A stretch of DNA of 53,623 nucleotides from Rhodopirellula sp. Its GTDB lineage: Bacteria > Planctomycetota > Planctomycetia > Pirellulales > Thermoguttaceae. The DNA lies in the NCBI GenBank assembly GCA_012728855.1, contig JAAYEH010000157.1:1-53623 (forward strand). Reading direction: 5' to 3'. This document shows positions 24,221 to 33,337 of the stretch, one piece after another. Numbering within the stretch: position 1 is the first letter of the stretch; every line of letters begins with the position of its first letter. The notes under the pieces were generated by a model. It made no database searches and was not told the origin of the DNA. It saw nothing but the letters and a program-made list of their open reading frames with translations. The translations under genes and the position numbers were made by a program.

Positions 24221-26131
24221 ATGAATCCCATTCTCACAGTGATGAACAGATTCTCCGTTTGCCTAGCAAGCCCATTGCCACAGAGAATCGCTGCGTTGGT
24301 TCTCGTCGCCGTCACCGCCGTTGTGTCACCGCACTCGGTGAAGCACGGGATGTGCGCCGGATTATCGAGTCGGCCAAACATCCTTCTTATCCTCACCGAC
24401 GACCAAGGCTACGGCGATCTCAGCCTGCACGGCAATCCCTACCTGCACACGCCCCACATCGATAAGCTGGCGCAGGCGGGTGTTCAGTTCGAACGGTTCT
24501 ATGTGAATTCCTTCTGCGCGCCGACGCGGGCGGCGCTGTTGACCGGCCGATATCCGCTGCGGTGCGGCGTGTGGGGCGTGACGCATAGCAAGGAAACGAT
24601 GCGATCGGAGGAGGTTACGCTCGCCGAGGCCCTCGGCGCCGCCGGCTATCGGACGGCATGTATCGGGAAGTGGCACAACGGTGAGCAGTACCCCTACACA
24701 CCGCCGGGCCAGGGATTCGACACGTTCTTCGGCTTCCACAATGGGCATATCAACAACTACTTCGACACCGAACTGATCCGCGGCTCCCGGCCGGCACCGA
24801 CCCGCGGCTACATCACCGACGTGCTCACGGACGAGGCGATCCGCTTCGTGCAAGAGAACCGCGATCACCCCTTCTTCTGCTATCTGCCCTACAACGCCCC
24901 GCACTCGCCCTACCAGATCCCCGACCGCTATTTCGACAAGTTCAAGGCACAAGGACTGACCGATGCTCAGGCGGCTTTCTTCGGGATGTGCGAGAACATC
25001 GATGACAACGTGGGACGATTGCTGGCGACGCTCGATGAACTCGGGCTGTCGCGAGATACGATCGTCGTCTACCTCACCGACAACGGCGGCACGGCCGGAG
25101 TCAAGCTGTACAATGCCGGCATGCGCGGAGGCAAGACGAGCGTCCACGAAGGTGGCTGCCGGGTGCCGCTTTTCGTTCGCTGGCCGAGAGGGCTGACGCA
25201 GCCGCACGTGGTGCCGCAGATCACCTCGCACATCGACCTGTACCCGACGCTGTTGGACCTTTGCGGCGTGGCGACGCCGGCCGGACCGCCGCTGGACGGC
25301 ATCAGCCTGCGGCCGCTGTTGGAAGGGCGCGCGACGGACTGGCCCGAGCGGATACTCTTCACCCACAACCCGATCTCCCAGACCAATCGCTATCCCGGTG
25401 CGGTCCGCACCCGGCAATACCGCCTGGTCCGGGAAATCCGCGGCGCCGGCGGAGGATCGCGCGCCAAGGAGAACGACGAAGGCGCCACGCCCTGGCAGCT
25501 TTACGACATGCAAGCCGATTCCGGCCAGCGCTCGAATCTGGCCGCGGAGAAGCCCGACGAGGTCGCCCGCTTGAGCCGTCTCTACGAACAGTGGATCGAC
25601 GATATCTCGCACGACGGCCTCCAGCGGTTTCCCATCCCGGTGGGCTACCCGCAGGAAGACCCGGTGGCGCTCCACGCCCCGCAGGCGTATTTCAGCGATC
25701 CGCTACGGTTCTTCGCCGGGCCCGGATTCGCGCACGACTGGCTCACCGGCTGGACCGATACGACGGGCAAGATCTGGTTCGAGATCGACGTGGTGAAGGC
25801 CGGCCCCTACGGCCTGGAACTCTGCTACGCCTGCCCGAAACAAGCCGCCGGCGCGAAGATCCGTGTCCGTGCTGGCGAGGCCTCCTTGGATGCAACCGTG
25901 CCCGCGGCGGAAGCGCCGCGGGCGCCGCTTGCTCATCGTGACGAAGTGGGGCGTGAGCGTTATGCGAATCGCGCGTGGGGCAGCCTCGCGCTGGGCCGTC
26001 TCAACCTGCCGGCGGGCAAAAACACACTTTCGATCCTCGCCCTCTCCTGCCCGGGAGAGCAGGTGATGGATTTCAAAGGTTTGGTGTTGCGGGCTGCCGT
26101 GGAGCGAAAAAGTGATGGCCACCCAAACTGA
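24221..26131 (+). CDS. exported formylglycine-dependent sulfatase
   Basis: This 636-residue protein from ATG 24221 (ATG 24242 is an alternative) has a hydrophobic leader at about residues 20-36 (QRIAALVLVAVTAVVSPHS). The sulfatase core begins RPNILLILTDDQGYGDLSLH with calcium ligands Asp60 and Asp61. The formylglycine site is Cys99 in SFCAPTRAALLTGRYP, a C-x-P-x-R form with Thr in place of Ser. IVVYLTDNGGT gives the second metal-ligand Asp-Asn pair, and GGKTSVHEGG the substrate-side Lys/His. The last 150 residues form a beta domain ending NLPAGKNTLSILALSCPGEQ. Such enzymes remove sulfate esters from algal or mucin polysaccharides. Activity needs a formylglycine-generating enzyme, which is not in the window. 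Confidence 0.94.
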   Translation: MNPILTVMNRFSVCLASPLPQRIAALVLVAVTAVVSPHSVKHGMCAGLSSRPNILLILTDDQGYGDLSLHGNPYLHTPHIDKLAQAGVQFERFYVNSFCAPTRAALLTGRYPLRCGVWGVTHSKETMRSEEVTLAEALGAAGYRTACIGKWHNGEQYPYTPPGQGFDTFFGFHNGHINNYFDTELIRGSRPAPTRGYITDVLTDEAIRFVQENRDHPFFCYLPYNAPHSPYQIPDRYFDKFKAQGLTDAQAAFFGMCENIDDNVGRLLATLDELGLSRDTIVVYLTDNGGTAGVKLYNAGMRGGKTSVHEGGCRVPLFVRWPRGLTQPHVVPQITSHIDLYPTLLDLCGVATPAGPPLDGISLRPLLEGRATDWPERILFTHNPISQTNRYPGAVRTRQYRLVREIRGAGGGSRAKENDEGATPWQLYDMQADSGQRSNLAAEKPDEVARLSRLYEQWIDDISHDGLQRFPIPVGYPQEDPVALHAPQAYFSDPLRFFAGPGFAHDWLTGWTDTTGKIWFEIDVVKAGPYGLELCYACPKQAAGAKIRVRAGEASLDATVPAAEAPRAPLAHRDEVGRERYANRAWGSLALGRLNLPAGKNTLSILALSCPGEQVMDFKGLVLRAAVERKSDGHPN

Positions 26132-26159
26132 CGCGCCTGGCAGCAATGCTGCAGATGCG

Positions 26160-26225
26160 ACCGATGCGGCTTGCTGCGTATTGTTTGATGCCGAGTCGCG
26201 TCTATTTGATCGCCGTGCCGGAGAG
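26160..26225 (+). pseudogene. possible short RAYT scrap
   Basis: AAYCLMPSRVYLIAVPES in this stretch matches the HUH region of the RAYT at 2.2 kb (WAYCLMPNHTHLIAVPQS), but the two His residues are gone (Ser-Arg-Val-Tyr). The match is only about 20 codons, and the flanks differ. It could be a decayed transposase scrap, but chance similarity in a short segment is possible. The rest of 26132-26516 has no supported gene. Confidence 0.35.
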
Positions 26226-26516
26226 TCGCGCCTCCCAACTTCTCAATGTTCACCAGTTTTGGCGGCCGTCCGAATTGGTCGTCCACTTTCAGCCTTTCCT
26301 GAAGCCATGTCCTCCGAAAGTCGGGTGCCGGAAAAGTCGTTCGGCGAGCTTGAAAGGAAGGGGCGGTAGGCGAGGAGGAAAAGCCGGCGATCTCCACTAC
26401 AAGAGGGGCGAGTTGGTGCTGGCGGTCGCTTTTTCGGCGCAGTCAGATTGGGCGGAGCGGAGCGAGTGGCATAGGATACCTGTGGGGCGTCCGCCTTGGT
26501 CTCAGTCGAGTGAGCC

Positions 26517-27671
26517 ATGCAACCGCAATGCGATTTGCTGATCGTTGGAGCCGGCCCGTTCGGGCTTGCCATGTCGGCCTATGCCCGGCACCTCGGCATC
26601 GACCACCTGGTTCTCGGAGAACCGATGCACTTCTGGCGCACGCATATGCCGAAACGGATGTACTTGCGGTCTGCATGCGACTGGCACCTGGATCCGCTCG
26701 AGGTTCATACGATGGAGCGTTTCCTTCAGGAACGGGGCACAACGGCCAAGGAAGTAGAACCATTGTCGCTGGAAGTTTATCTCGCATACGCGGCGTGGTT
26801 TCAACAGCGGAAACAGATTGAAACACAGCCCTGGCTTGTTGAGAGGCTGGATTTTATCCAGGGCAGCGAGCATCCGCTCCGCGCGACCACGGCCGGCGGA
26901 CGGTCGATCGCGGCGAGACGTGTGTTGCTCGCGTTGGGATTCAAGCACTTCAAGCACCTTCCGCCGGAACTCGTCGAGCAACTGCCGGGGGGCCGTTATT
27001 CGCACACCTGTGATCTAGTCGATTTCCGGCAACTCCAGCATCAACGTTGCCTGATCATCGGCGGTCGCCAAAGCGCGTTCGAATGGGCTGCGCTCGCCAG
27101 CGAAGCGGGCGCCCGCTGCGTGCATCTTTCTTTTCGGCACGATGCGCCGGCGTTTGCCGCTTCCGACTGGTCCTGGGTGAACCCCCTGGTGGACGCCATG
27201 GTCGAAAACCCGGCGTGGTATCGAAAGCTTCCGGAGGCCGAGAAGGAGGCGCTCGGCCGGCGATTCTGGGCCGAGGGGCGTCTCAAGCTGGAGCCTTGGC
27301 TGAAATCGCGGATCGCCAGCGAGAGAATCACACTGTGGCCGAGAACGCGCGTCGTTGCCTGTTGCGAGTTGCCCGGTGGTGAACTCGCGGTAAGTCTGGA
27401 CTGTGGCACAAAGCTCACGGTGGATCATGTGGTTCTCGCCACGGGATACAAGGTGAGCATCGAGCAAGTGCCGCTGTTGGCGCATGGCAGTGCCCTGGAG
27501 AGGCTCGTGACGAGAAACGGTTATCCGGTGTTGGACGACCATTTCCAAACCAGTGTACCGGGCCTTTTCATCACAAGCATGCCTGCAAGCCAGGACTATG
27601 GTCCTTTCTTCGCCTTCACCGTTTCGGTGCGTGCCTCCGCGAAGATTATTGGAGAAGCCTTGGTGAATTGA
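26517..27671 (+). CDS. FAD/NAD(P)-dependent monooxygenase-like flavoprotein
   Basis: This 384-residue protein starts at ATG 26517. The FAD site is QPQCDLLIVGAGPFGLAMSA at residues 3-22. A second Rossmann motif for NAD(P)H is CLIIGGRQSAFEWAALASEA at about residues 178-197, and VDHVVLATGYKVS near 310 is the ATG-containing signature of flavin-containing monooxygenases. HFWRTHMPKRMYLRSACDW and PGLFITSMPASQDYGPFFAF are typical of the planctomycete and actinobacterial flavoprotein group around N-hydroxylases and FMO-like enzymes. There is no signal peptide, so it is cytoplasmic. The neighbour genes are unrelated, and the substrate is unknown. It is convergent with the Gfo/Idh/MocA gene. Confidence 0.87.
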   Translation: MQPQCDLLIVGAGPFGLAMSAYARHLGIDHLVLGEPMHFWRTHMPKRMYLRSACDWHLDPLEVHTMERFLQERGTTAKEVEPLSLEVYLAYAAWFQQRKQIETQPWLVERLDFIQGSEHPLRATTAGGRSIAARRVLLALGFKHFKHLPPELVEQLPGGRYSHTCDLVDFRQLQHQRCLIIGGRQSAFEWAALASEAGARCVHLSFRHDAPAFAASDWSWVNPLVDAMVENPAWYRKLPEAEKEALGRRFWAEGRLKLEPWLKSRIASERITLWPRTRVVACCELPGGELAVSLDCGTKLTVDHVVLATGYKVSIEQVPLLAHGSALERLVTRNGYPVLDDHFQTSVPGLFITSMPASQDYGPFFAFTVSVRASAKIIGEALVN

Positions 27672-27739
27672 AGGTGTCAAGGCGGTGGATGTCATGGCGA
27701 CATCCACCACCAACGACGAGCGGTCGCATGATCCGAATT

Positions 27740-29110
27740 CTACATCTGGATCTCGTAATCCTTGCGGCTTTCACGTGCGAGGAACGAGTTCGCCTCGGGA
27801 TCGCCGACGATCTCTCGCTTGGCCGGATCCCAGTTGAGTTCTCGACCGAGGCGCATCGCGATGTTCGCGAGGTGGCAAATCTCGAGCATGCGGTTGTGAG
27901 ACCAGACGTCGGAGATCGGTTGCTTTCGAGACTTCATGCTCTCGATGAAGTTCGCGCTGTGATTCTCGCTGATCTTTCCACTGTAAACCTCTTCCAGAGA
28001 TCCTTCCGGTAGCGGATTGTCCTTGAGATCCTCGACAGGCTTTCCGGAGATCCGGCTGCGGTTGACAAAGAACCGCCCTTCCGTGCCCTCGAAAAGGATG
28101 CCGTTGTCGCCCTGGCTGGCAATGATCATTTCCACGTTATTGGGCATACTTGCACGGATCGTGAACTCGGTCGCCACGTTATACCGATCGTGGACCACCG
28201 GATGTCCATCCTTGTACTCGCAGGCCAACGTGTATTCCAGCGGCGTCACTTTGCCGGGCCCCGTGCCGTCGGCGCCGATTGCCCAGCATGCAATGTCGAC
28301 GTGATGGGCGCCCCAGTCCGTGAGTTTTCCGCCCGAGTATTCGTGCCAATTCCGGAAAGAGTAGTGCGCGTTGCTGTAGAGCGGCACGCCGCCGCCGTAG
28401 CCTTCTCGCATTTCGGGCAGCGCTCGATAAGGAACCTTCGGCGCCGGTCCGAGCCAGAATTCCCAATCGAGCCCTTCGGGAACGGGAGCGACGGGAATGA
28501 CCGGCGAAGCCGGCATGCCGCCGATCCCGCAGGTGACCTTGTTGACGGTGCCGATGCGTCCATGCTTCACCAGGGCGATTGCCTGCAGGAAGTACCGGCC
28601 GCACTCGGTCCGTTGCATGGTGCCGACCTGGAACACGCGCCCCGTTTCCTTGACAACCTTTTCGATCAACTTTCCTTCGTCGATGGTCAGCGTGAGCGGT
28701 TTTTCACAGTAGACGTCTTTTCCCGCGACCATCGCTTCGACCGCGATCTTCGTGTGCCAGTGGTCGGGCGTGGCGATCATGACCGCGTCGACGTCCTTGC
28801 GATCAAGGATCTCGCGATAGTCTTTGCAGGCATCAGGTTTCTTGCCTTGCTTCTGCTCCGTCTTTTCGACGTAGGTTCCCAGCACCGTCGAGTCGACGTC
28901 GGCGAGAGCTGCGAAATCGGCAAAACCAAATGTCTTTTGAGTGATGGCCCAGCCTTGATTGCGAAGGCCAATCGTTGCGAAGACAGGGCGGTCGTTCGGC
29001 GACTGGTAGCCGAGGGCTCGGTTGGCCGACGGGAGCATGATGCTGGCGGCGCCTGCGGCAGCCACACCCTGTAGAAATCGACGACGTGTTGTTTGGCGAG
29101 AATGTGACAT
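27740..29110 (-). CDS. Tat-exported Gfo/Idh/MocA family oxidoreductase
   Basis: This 456-residue protein was read from ATG 29110, because the Tat leader TTRRRFLQGVAAAGAASIML starts seven residues in; an upstream ATG would add 41 unrelated codons. The NAD(P)-binding half is divergent at its start (VFATIGLRNQGWAITQKTFG) but keeps AVMIATPDHWHTKIAVEAMV and the catalytic-site EKP in DVYCEKPLTLTIDEGKLIEK. The C-terminal half has the family's substrate-domain pattern GGKLTDWGAHHVDIACWAIG. Many planctomycetes encode dozens of these exported paralogues, thought to oxidise sugars or cyclitols. The substrate is unknown. Downstream it is convergent with the flavoprotein gene. Confidence 0.93.
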   Translation of the reverse strand: MSHSRQTTRRRFLQGVAAAGAASIMLPSANRALGYQSPNDRPVFATIGLRNQGWAITQKTFGFADFAALADVDSTVLGTYVEKTEQKQGKKPDACKDYREILDRKDVDAVMIATPDHWHTKIAVEAMVAGKDVYCEKPLTLTIDEGKLIEKVVKETGRVFQVGTMQRTECGRYFLQAIALVKHGRIGTVNKVTCGIGGMPASPVIPVAPVPEGLDWEFWLGPAPKVPYRALPEMREGYGGGVPLYSNAHYSFRNWHEYSGGKLTDWGAHHVDIACWAIGADGTGPGKVTPLEYTLACEYKDGHPVVHDRYNVATEFTIRASMPNNVEMIIASQGDNGILFEGTEGRFFVNRSRISGKPVEDLKDNPLPEGSLEEVYSGKISENHSANFIESMKSRKQPISDVWSHNRMLEICHLANIAMRLGRELNWDPAKREIVGDPEANSFLARESRKDYEIQM

Positions 29111-29423
29111 CAGTTGAAACCCTTTTTGGTTGACCTTTCCCAGTAGACATCTACGCGGCTGCGCTGGCCGGTGCCTCAACAGGCAATTGTAATCGGTCGA
29201 CCTGTCCGGCTCAAGGAACTGGTCGTCGACCACGAGGCCCGCTTTTTAACGACATGCGGATCGCGCGTCAACCGGCCGGCTATCTGATCAACTTCGGCCG
29301 AAAAGGGCAACGGGAAGGGAAACGCCATATCCTGTCCGATTTGCACGAAAAGCCGCCGGGTTCCGACGGCCTTGAGTTTGTCAGACGCTCGATGCACCGC
29401 TGGAGACATTTCACAGCCGCAGA

Positions 29424-30461
29424 TCACTCCGCCCGCGTACTGAAGTGGTACGGAACCGGCTCCAAGGGAACACCCCACTTGCTCTGGAAATTCTTGTGGG
29501 ATACACTGTTCAGGCCCAGGAAGTAGTCCCAATCGGGCTTCAGTTGCACGGGCAGTACGCAGGTCTTGCCGTCCTCGGACCAGGTTGGTGATTTTCCTTG
29601 CGGAATTTCGGGGAACCGTGGCCCGCTGCCGGTCCAGGAGCATCCGGCCCCCATCGGCATGTCAAACGTGACCAGAATCTCATTGAGTTTTGGATCGACA
29701 TCCGCGGCGCCGTTGGCCGGAACGATCGAGACGATGCCGGGAATGCGCACCTGGTTTTTCAACTCTTCGCTGGCCCCGCGGGTGGTGAAGAAAATCGCCG
29801 AGGGCGGAGCGGGCAGACCGGCCGAGCTGCGGAAGTTCTGATAGCTCGTCGAATTGATGCCCACGCGATAGTAGCGACCGGCTTGGAGCCGGACCGGGAG
29901 CACACAGGTTTGCCGATCCTTCCAGACGGGGCCTTTGCCCTCGGGAATCTCGGGATACTCCGGTCCCCCGCCCGTGAACGAGTAGCCGCTGGACATCGCC
30001 TGGTCAAACGCGACCGTGATGTACTGCAACTGCGGGTCGACCTCGGTCGCTCCCGCCGGTGGATTCATTGCAACTACACACGGAGCAGCGGGACGGGAAG
30101 ACTGCTTCGAGTCGCTGGAGACCGCCTTGTCGAAAACCATCTCTATGCGGGCGATTCGGCCCTTGCGGACCGTGATCTGCTGCTCGCGCGGCGGATGACC
30201 GCCGAGATCGATCACGATCTTGTAGGTTCCCGGCTCCACCGCAAAGAGCCCATCGGATCTTCCCAACACCTTCCCCTCCAGCCGGATTTCCGCCCCTTCC
30301 GGTTTCGTCTGCACGAACAAGAGCGTCTGGGGGTCGCTTTGACTGGCCACGTTCGGCGGACCGGCTGCCGTCTCCGTGCCAGGGACGGCCAAGCCGATTG
30401 CGGTCGCCACCATGCTGATCGACGCGAGGAACCGAACCGAATACCTGCTGCGACTGGTCAT
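29424..30461 (-). CDS. exported PEGA-domain protein with two Ig-like (Big_5-type) modules
   Basis: This 345-residue protein was read from ATG 30461 with GGGAG about eight bases upstream. A signal peptide ends near residue 33 (ATAIGLAVPGTETAAG). Residues 45-95 form a PEGA domain: TLLFVQTKPEGAEIRLEGKV then LFAVEPGTYKIVIDLGGHPP. Two similar modules follow, each starting with a proline-rich bend: VVAMNPPAGATEVDPQLQYI and VSIVPANGAADVDPKLNEIL. Each also carries the run PEIPEGKGPVW or PEIPQGKSPTW and a closing RVGINSTSYQNFRS or FLGLNSVSHKNFQS strand. These are SbsA/Big_5-type Ig repeats. It is divergent from a sigma factor and a kinase that also has a PEGA domain, so it may be an envelope partner of that pathway. 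Confidence 0.83.
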   Translation of the reverse strand: MTSRSRYSVRFLASISMVATAIGLAVPGTETAAGPPNVASQSDPQTLLFVQTKPEGAEIRLEGKVLGRSDGLFAVEPGTYKIVIDLGGHPPREQQITVRKGRIARIEMVFDKAVSSDSKQSSRPAAPCVVAMNPPAGATEVDPQLQYITVAFDQAMSSGYSFTGGGPEYPEIPEGKGPVWKDRQTCVLPVRLQAGRYYRVGINSTSYQNFRSSAGLPAPPSAIFFTTRGASEELKNQVRIPGIVSIVPANGAADVDPKLNEILVTFDMPMGAGCSWTGSGPRFPEIPQGKSPTWSEDGKTCVLPVQLKPDWDYFLGLNSVSHKNFQSKWGVPLEPVPYHFSTRAE

Positions 30462-30594
30462 CAAAGATTCTCCCAAGGTACACAAAGAGCGCCCGGCTAC
30501 CTTGGTTCAAGGTAGCACCTTCTCGACACCTGCAAAAGTTTTTCGTTTCCTCTACGACCTCTATGCGCCTCGGCCGCCGAATTGGCCGATTTTT

Positions 30595-30622
30595 TTGTGG
30601 ATTTCTCCGGCGCGACTATAAT
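30595..30622 (+). promoter_or_regulatory. predicted promoter of the sigma factor and kinase operon
   Basis: TTGTGG (30595-30600) and a perfect TATAAT (30617-30622) are 16 bp apart. The expected start near 30630 places the leader before ATG 30680 and rules out the longer ORF from 30563 as the start. Confidence 0.55.
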
Positions 30623-30679
30623 AGCCGTCTGGACCTGGACGAATATCCTGGAGGTACACTCCACCGGACCGCTCCACCC

Positions 30680-31378
30680 ATGTCGCAGAAGACCCACCCC
30701 ACCTTGCTGAACCGACTGCGGGATGCCGCGGATGCCATGGCATGGAACGATTTCTTCCAGTGTTATTGGCCCGTCGTCTTCTCCTATGCGAGGTATCGCG
30801 GCTGCTCGGAGCACACGGCGGAAGAGATCGTCCAAGAGGTCATGCTGAAGGTCTTCGAGAAGCGGGACGTGTTTCACTACGACCCGGCGCACGGCCGGTT
30901 CCGCAACTGGCTGCACCGCATCGTCAACAACCAGGTTGCCGAGCGCCGCCGCCGCCCGTCCGAGCGAATCCGAGCGCGTGGCGGCGACTCGAGCGATGCG
31001 GCGATCGAGCGAGCGGCCGAAGAGCCCGCGCCCGATGCGGCGTGGGACGAATCATTCGACCGGACCGTATTGGCCGCCTTGATGCAGGTCGTCCGGCGCC
31101 AGACGAATCCGCGCGACTTCGTAGCCTTCGAGCTGACCGTGCTCCAGGATCGCGATGCCGGCGACGTAGCTCGTCTTATCGGTACGTCGAGAAACGTGGT
31201 CTACAAGGCTCGGCGACAAGTGCTCCAGCGCATTCGCCAACTGGCCGGCGACTATGCCGACGACGGCCGGCTATGCCGCCAGGTCCGTGAGGCCCTCGAG
31301 TCGTTACCGGGCGCGGCCGCTGGGCGGTCTGTGACCGGACAGATCGCCAAGACCATGCAACACGGCCGCAACGGGTGA
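30680..31378 (+). CDS. ECF-type RNA polymerase sigma factor
   Basis: This 232-residue protein was read from ATG 30680 because a likely promoter lies within the upstream in-frame extension. Region 2 is seen in AWNDFFQCYWPVVFSYARYR and HTAEEIVQEVMLKVFEKRDV, with FHYDPAHGRFRNWLHRIVNN continuing 2.4. Region 4 is AFELTVLQDRDAGDVARLIG and TSRNVVYKARRQVLQRIRQL, a helix-turn-helix that should read the -35 element. The linker and the C-terminal tail (GAAAGRSVTGQIAKTMQHGR) fit the planctomycete ECF groups that are encoded next to Ser/Thr kinases. The kinase gene starts 16 bp after the stop, so the two are one operon. Confidence 0.92.
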   Translation: MSQKTHPTLLNRLRDAADAMAWNDFFQCYWPVVFSYARYRGCSEHTAEEIVQEVMLKVFEKRDVFHYDPAHGRFRNWLHRIVNNQVAERRRRPSERIRARGGDSSDAAIERAAEEPAPDAAWDESFDRTVLAALMQVVRRQTNPRDFVAFELTVLQDRDAGDVARLIGTSRNVVYKARRQVLQRIRQLAGDYADDGRLCRQVREALESLPGAAAGRSVTGQIAKTMQHGRNG

Positions 31379-31393
31379 CAGGAGACCCGGCCA

Positions 31394-32590
31394 GTGACTG
31401 ACGAATCGACGTGCCCTACGCCCCAGATCCCCGATTTCGAGATGATCCGCCAGATCGGTCGGGGCGGCTTCGGGCAGGTGTGGCTGGCGAGGAACCGAGC
31501 CACGGGCCTCTTGCGGGCGGTCAAACTGATTCCCCGCTCTTCGTCCGCGGCAGCCGACCCGGCCGGCCGCGAGTTGGTCTCGATCACGCGTCTGGAGACG
31601 ATCCGGCACCGCCGGCATCCGAACCTTCTCGACATCCACCACGTGGGGCAGACCGACGCCTTCGTGTTTCTCGTGACCGATCTGGCCGATACGGCCACGG
31701 GAGCGCCCTTCACCGATCCACGTGACTATACGCCGGCGACTCTCGAGCATCGCCTGAGCGGAGCCCCCGCTGCCCCGGTGGAGTGCCTCACCTGGACGCG
31801 GCAACTGCTTTTCGGACTTGCTTCGCTCCACGAAGCGGGAATGGTCCATCGCGACGTGAAACCGGCCAACTGCCTTTTCCTCGATGGACAATTGAAGCTG
31901 GCCGATTTCGGACTTCTCACCGAGGCGGATTCCCATCCATCCCGCATCGGAACCCAGGCCTACATGCCGCCCGACGGCCCCATGGACACGCGGGCGGATG
32001 TCTACGCGGCGGGCCTGGTGATCTACGAGATGATCACGGGCCGCGGCGTCGAGCAGTTTCCGCAACTTGCCGACCGCGCCGGCAGCATCGCTTCCGATGC
32101 GACGCTGTCCGCCCTGCTGAAGCTCGTCCTGGATGCCTGCCAACTCGACCGCAAGGATCGTTTTTCGGATGCGAGATGCATGCTCGCGGCGTTGGAACAG
32201 CGACTGGCCGAATCCGCCCGTCCGGCGCGATGGACGCGGCGGGTCGCGATTGGCCTGGTTGCCGTCGCCGCTGTTGCGGCAGTGGCCTGGGCAGGGCTTT
32301 ACCGGGTCTCTTCATCGCCGGTGCATGCCAACTTCATCACCTACCCGTTCGGCGCCGCGGTTCTGCTCGACGGGCAACCACTCATGGACCCCGACGGGCG
32401 GCCGGCCACGACGCCCTGCACGATCGACAACGTTTCCGCAGGTCTCCATGACGTGGTGTTTCAGCATCCGGATTATCCCGATCTCAAGTTCGATGCCATC
32501 GACTTCCGCGGCCAGCGGCAAGTCGTTGGTTCGTGGGAGATGTTGCCCGGTGAATCGGATTCGCAGCCGATCCAGGGCGGTTTGCCCTGA
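31394..32590 (+). CDS. membrane Ser/Thr protein kinase with C-terminal PEGA domain
   Basis: This 398-residue protein has a Hanks-type kinase domain at residues 14-270: glycine loop IGRGGFGQVWLA (21-32), Lys44 in RAVKLI, catalytic VHRDVKPANCLF with Asp154, and ADFG with Asp171. The activation segment ends IGTQAYMPPDGPMD, so the usual APE is replaced by PPD. One membrane helix at about 283-303 (RVAIGLVAVAAVAAVAWAGL) separates it from an extracytoplasmic C-terminus. That end is a PEGA domain: VHANFITYPFGAAVLLDGQP and TIDNVSAGLHDVVFQHPDYP. It probably senses the envelope and phosphorylates the neighbouring sigma factor or its regulators. Known planctomycete ECF/STK pairs support this, but it is inference. 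Confidence 0.93.
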   Translation: MTDESTCPTPQIPDFEMIRQIGRGGFGQVWLARNRATGLLRAVKLIPRSSSAAADPAGRELVSITRLETIRHRRHPNLLDIHHVGQTDAFVFLVTDLADTATGAPFTDPRDYTPATLEHRLSGAPAAPVECLTWTRQLLFGLASLHEAGMVHRDVKPANCLFLDGQLKLADFGLLTEADSHPSRIGTQAYMPPDGPMDTRADVYAAGLVIYEMITGRGVEQFPQLADRAGSIASDATLSALLKLVLDACQLDRKDRFSDARCMLAALEQRLAESARPARWTRRVAIGLVAVAAVAAVAWAGLYRVSSSPVHANFITYPFGAAVLLDGQPLMDPDGRPATTPCTIDNVSAGLHDVVFQHPDYPDLKFDAIDFRGQRQVVGSWEMLPGESDSQPIQGGLP

Positions 32591-32790
32591 CGAGCGTTCA
32601 AACTTCGCAAATCCCCGGCTGATGCCTTGAGTGATCGGTTCGTCGCGGACGGGTCGGGATCTGCTCGGCGAGGGCATCGTCCGAACTGAGACTCGCCAGC
32701 AACACCTCCGCCGGCAAACCGCCGATGGCAAACTTCGCTGCCCCTTGAAGAGAATCCCGGCGACCGATCCGCCGATGCACATAGTTACTA

Positions 32791-32890
32791 AGAGCCTATC
32801 CCAAAACCTTGGCGGAGAGGGGGACAGGCACATCTTGCTCCGAAGACTCTGCAAAATGAGCCAGTCCCCGGCGGTTTTGGGATAGGCTCT
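32791..32890. repeat. REPIN-like hairpin element, copy C
   Basis: Outer arms AGAGCCTATCCCAAAACC (32791-32808) and complement (32873-32890) are identical to those of the copy at 18569. Read in reverse, the interior differs at only about eight positions. The element lies in the 747-bp gap between the kinase and the DUF4091 gene; the rest of the gap (32591-33337) holds no gene I can support. Confidence 0.85.
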
Positions 32891-33337
32891 AACTCTCGAA
32901 TTATCAGCTCACCAACGAGAGATTGACTTCCGGAGTAGTTGGTTGAAGTCTATCCCGCCCGTATATCTCCATCACTGGGTGGCGCGTCTCGATCTAACCG
33001 GGAGCTATCTGAAGTCTGGCAGGAAACGTATCCCGACGAGGAGCCGGCGGCGGTGTCGGGGAGAGCTACCGACGGGTGATAGACCTGGGATGTTCCTTGA
33101 TCTGACCATCCGCTGTCGGTAAACGGAGGTTGCCAGCGCGCGGAAGTGTTCACGACCGACACGCAAGACTCCGTTTCTCGAAATGCATTCGGTGGCGCAC
33201 ATCAAAGCAGGTTCTGGAAGACCCGCTTTGCTCGCCTCGGTCCGACACGCCAACGCATGTTCGCATTGGTGCGGCGTTATTTGTGTGTGGACGGATTGTC
33301 CATGCGTGCGATCGGTCACAATCAAAAGCAGTGCGGC

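Noticed and set aside
30563..30679. Longer N-terminus for the sigma factor
   Set aside because: A good promoter (TTGTGG-16-TATAAT) lies inside this extension, so translation from 30680 is preferred.
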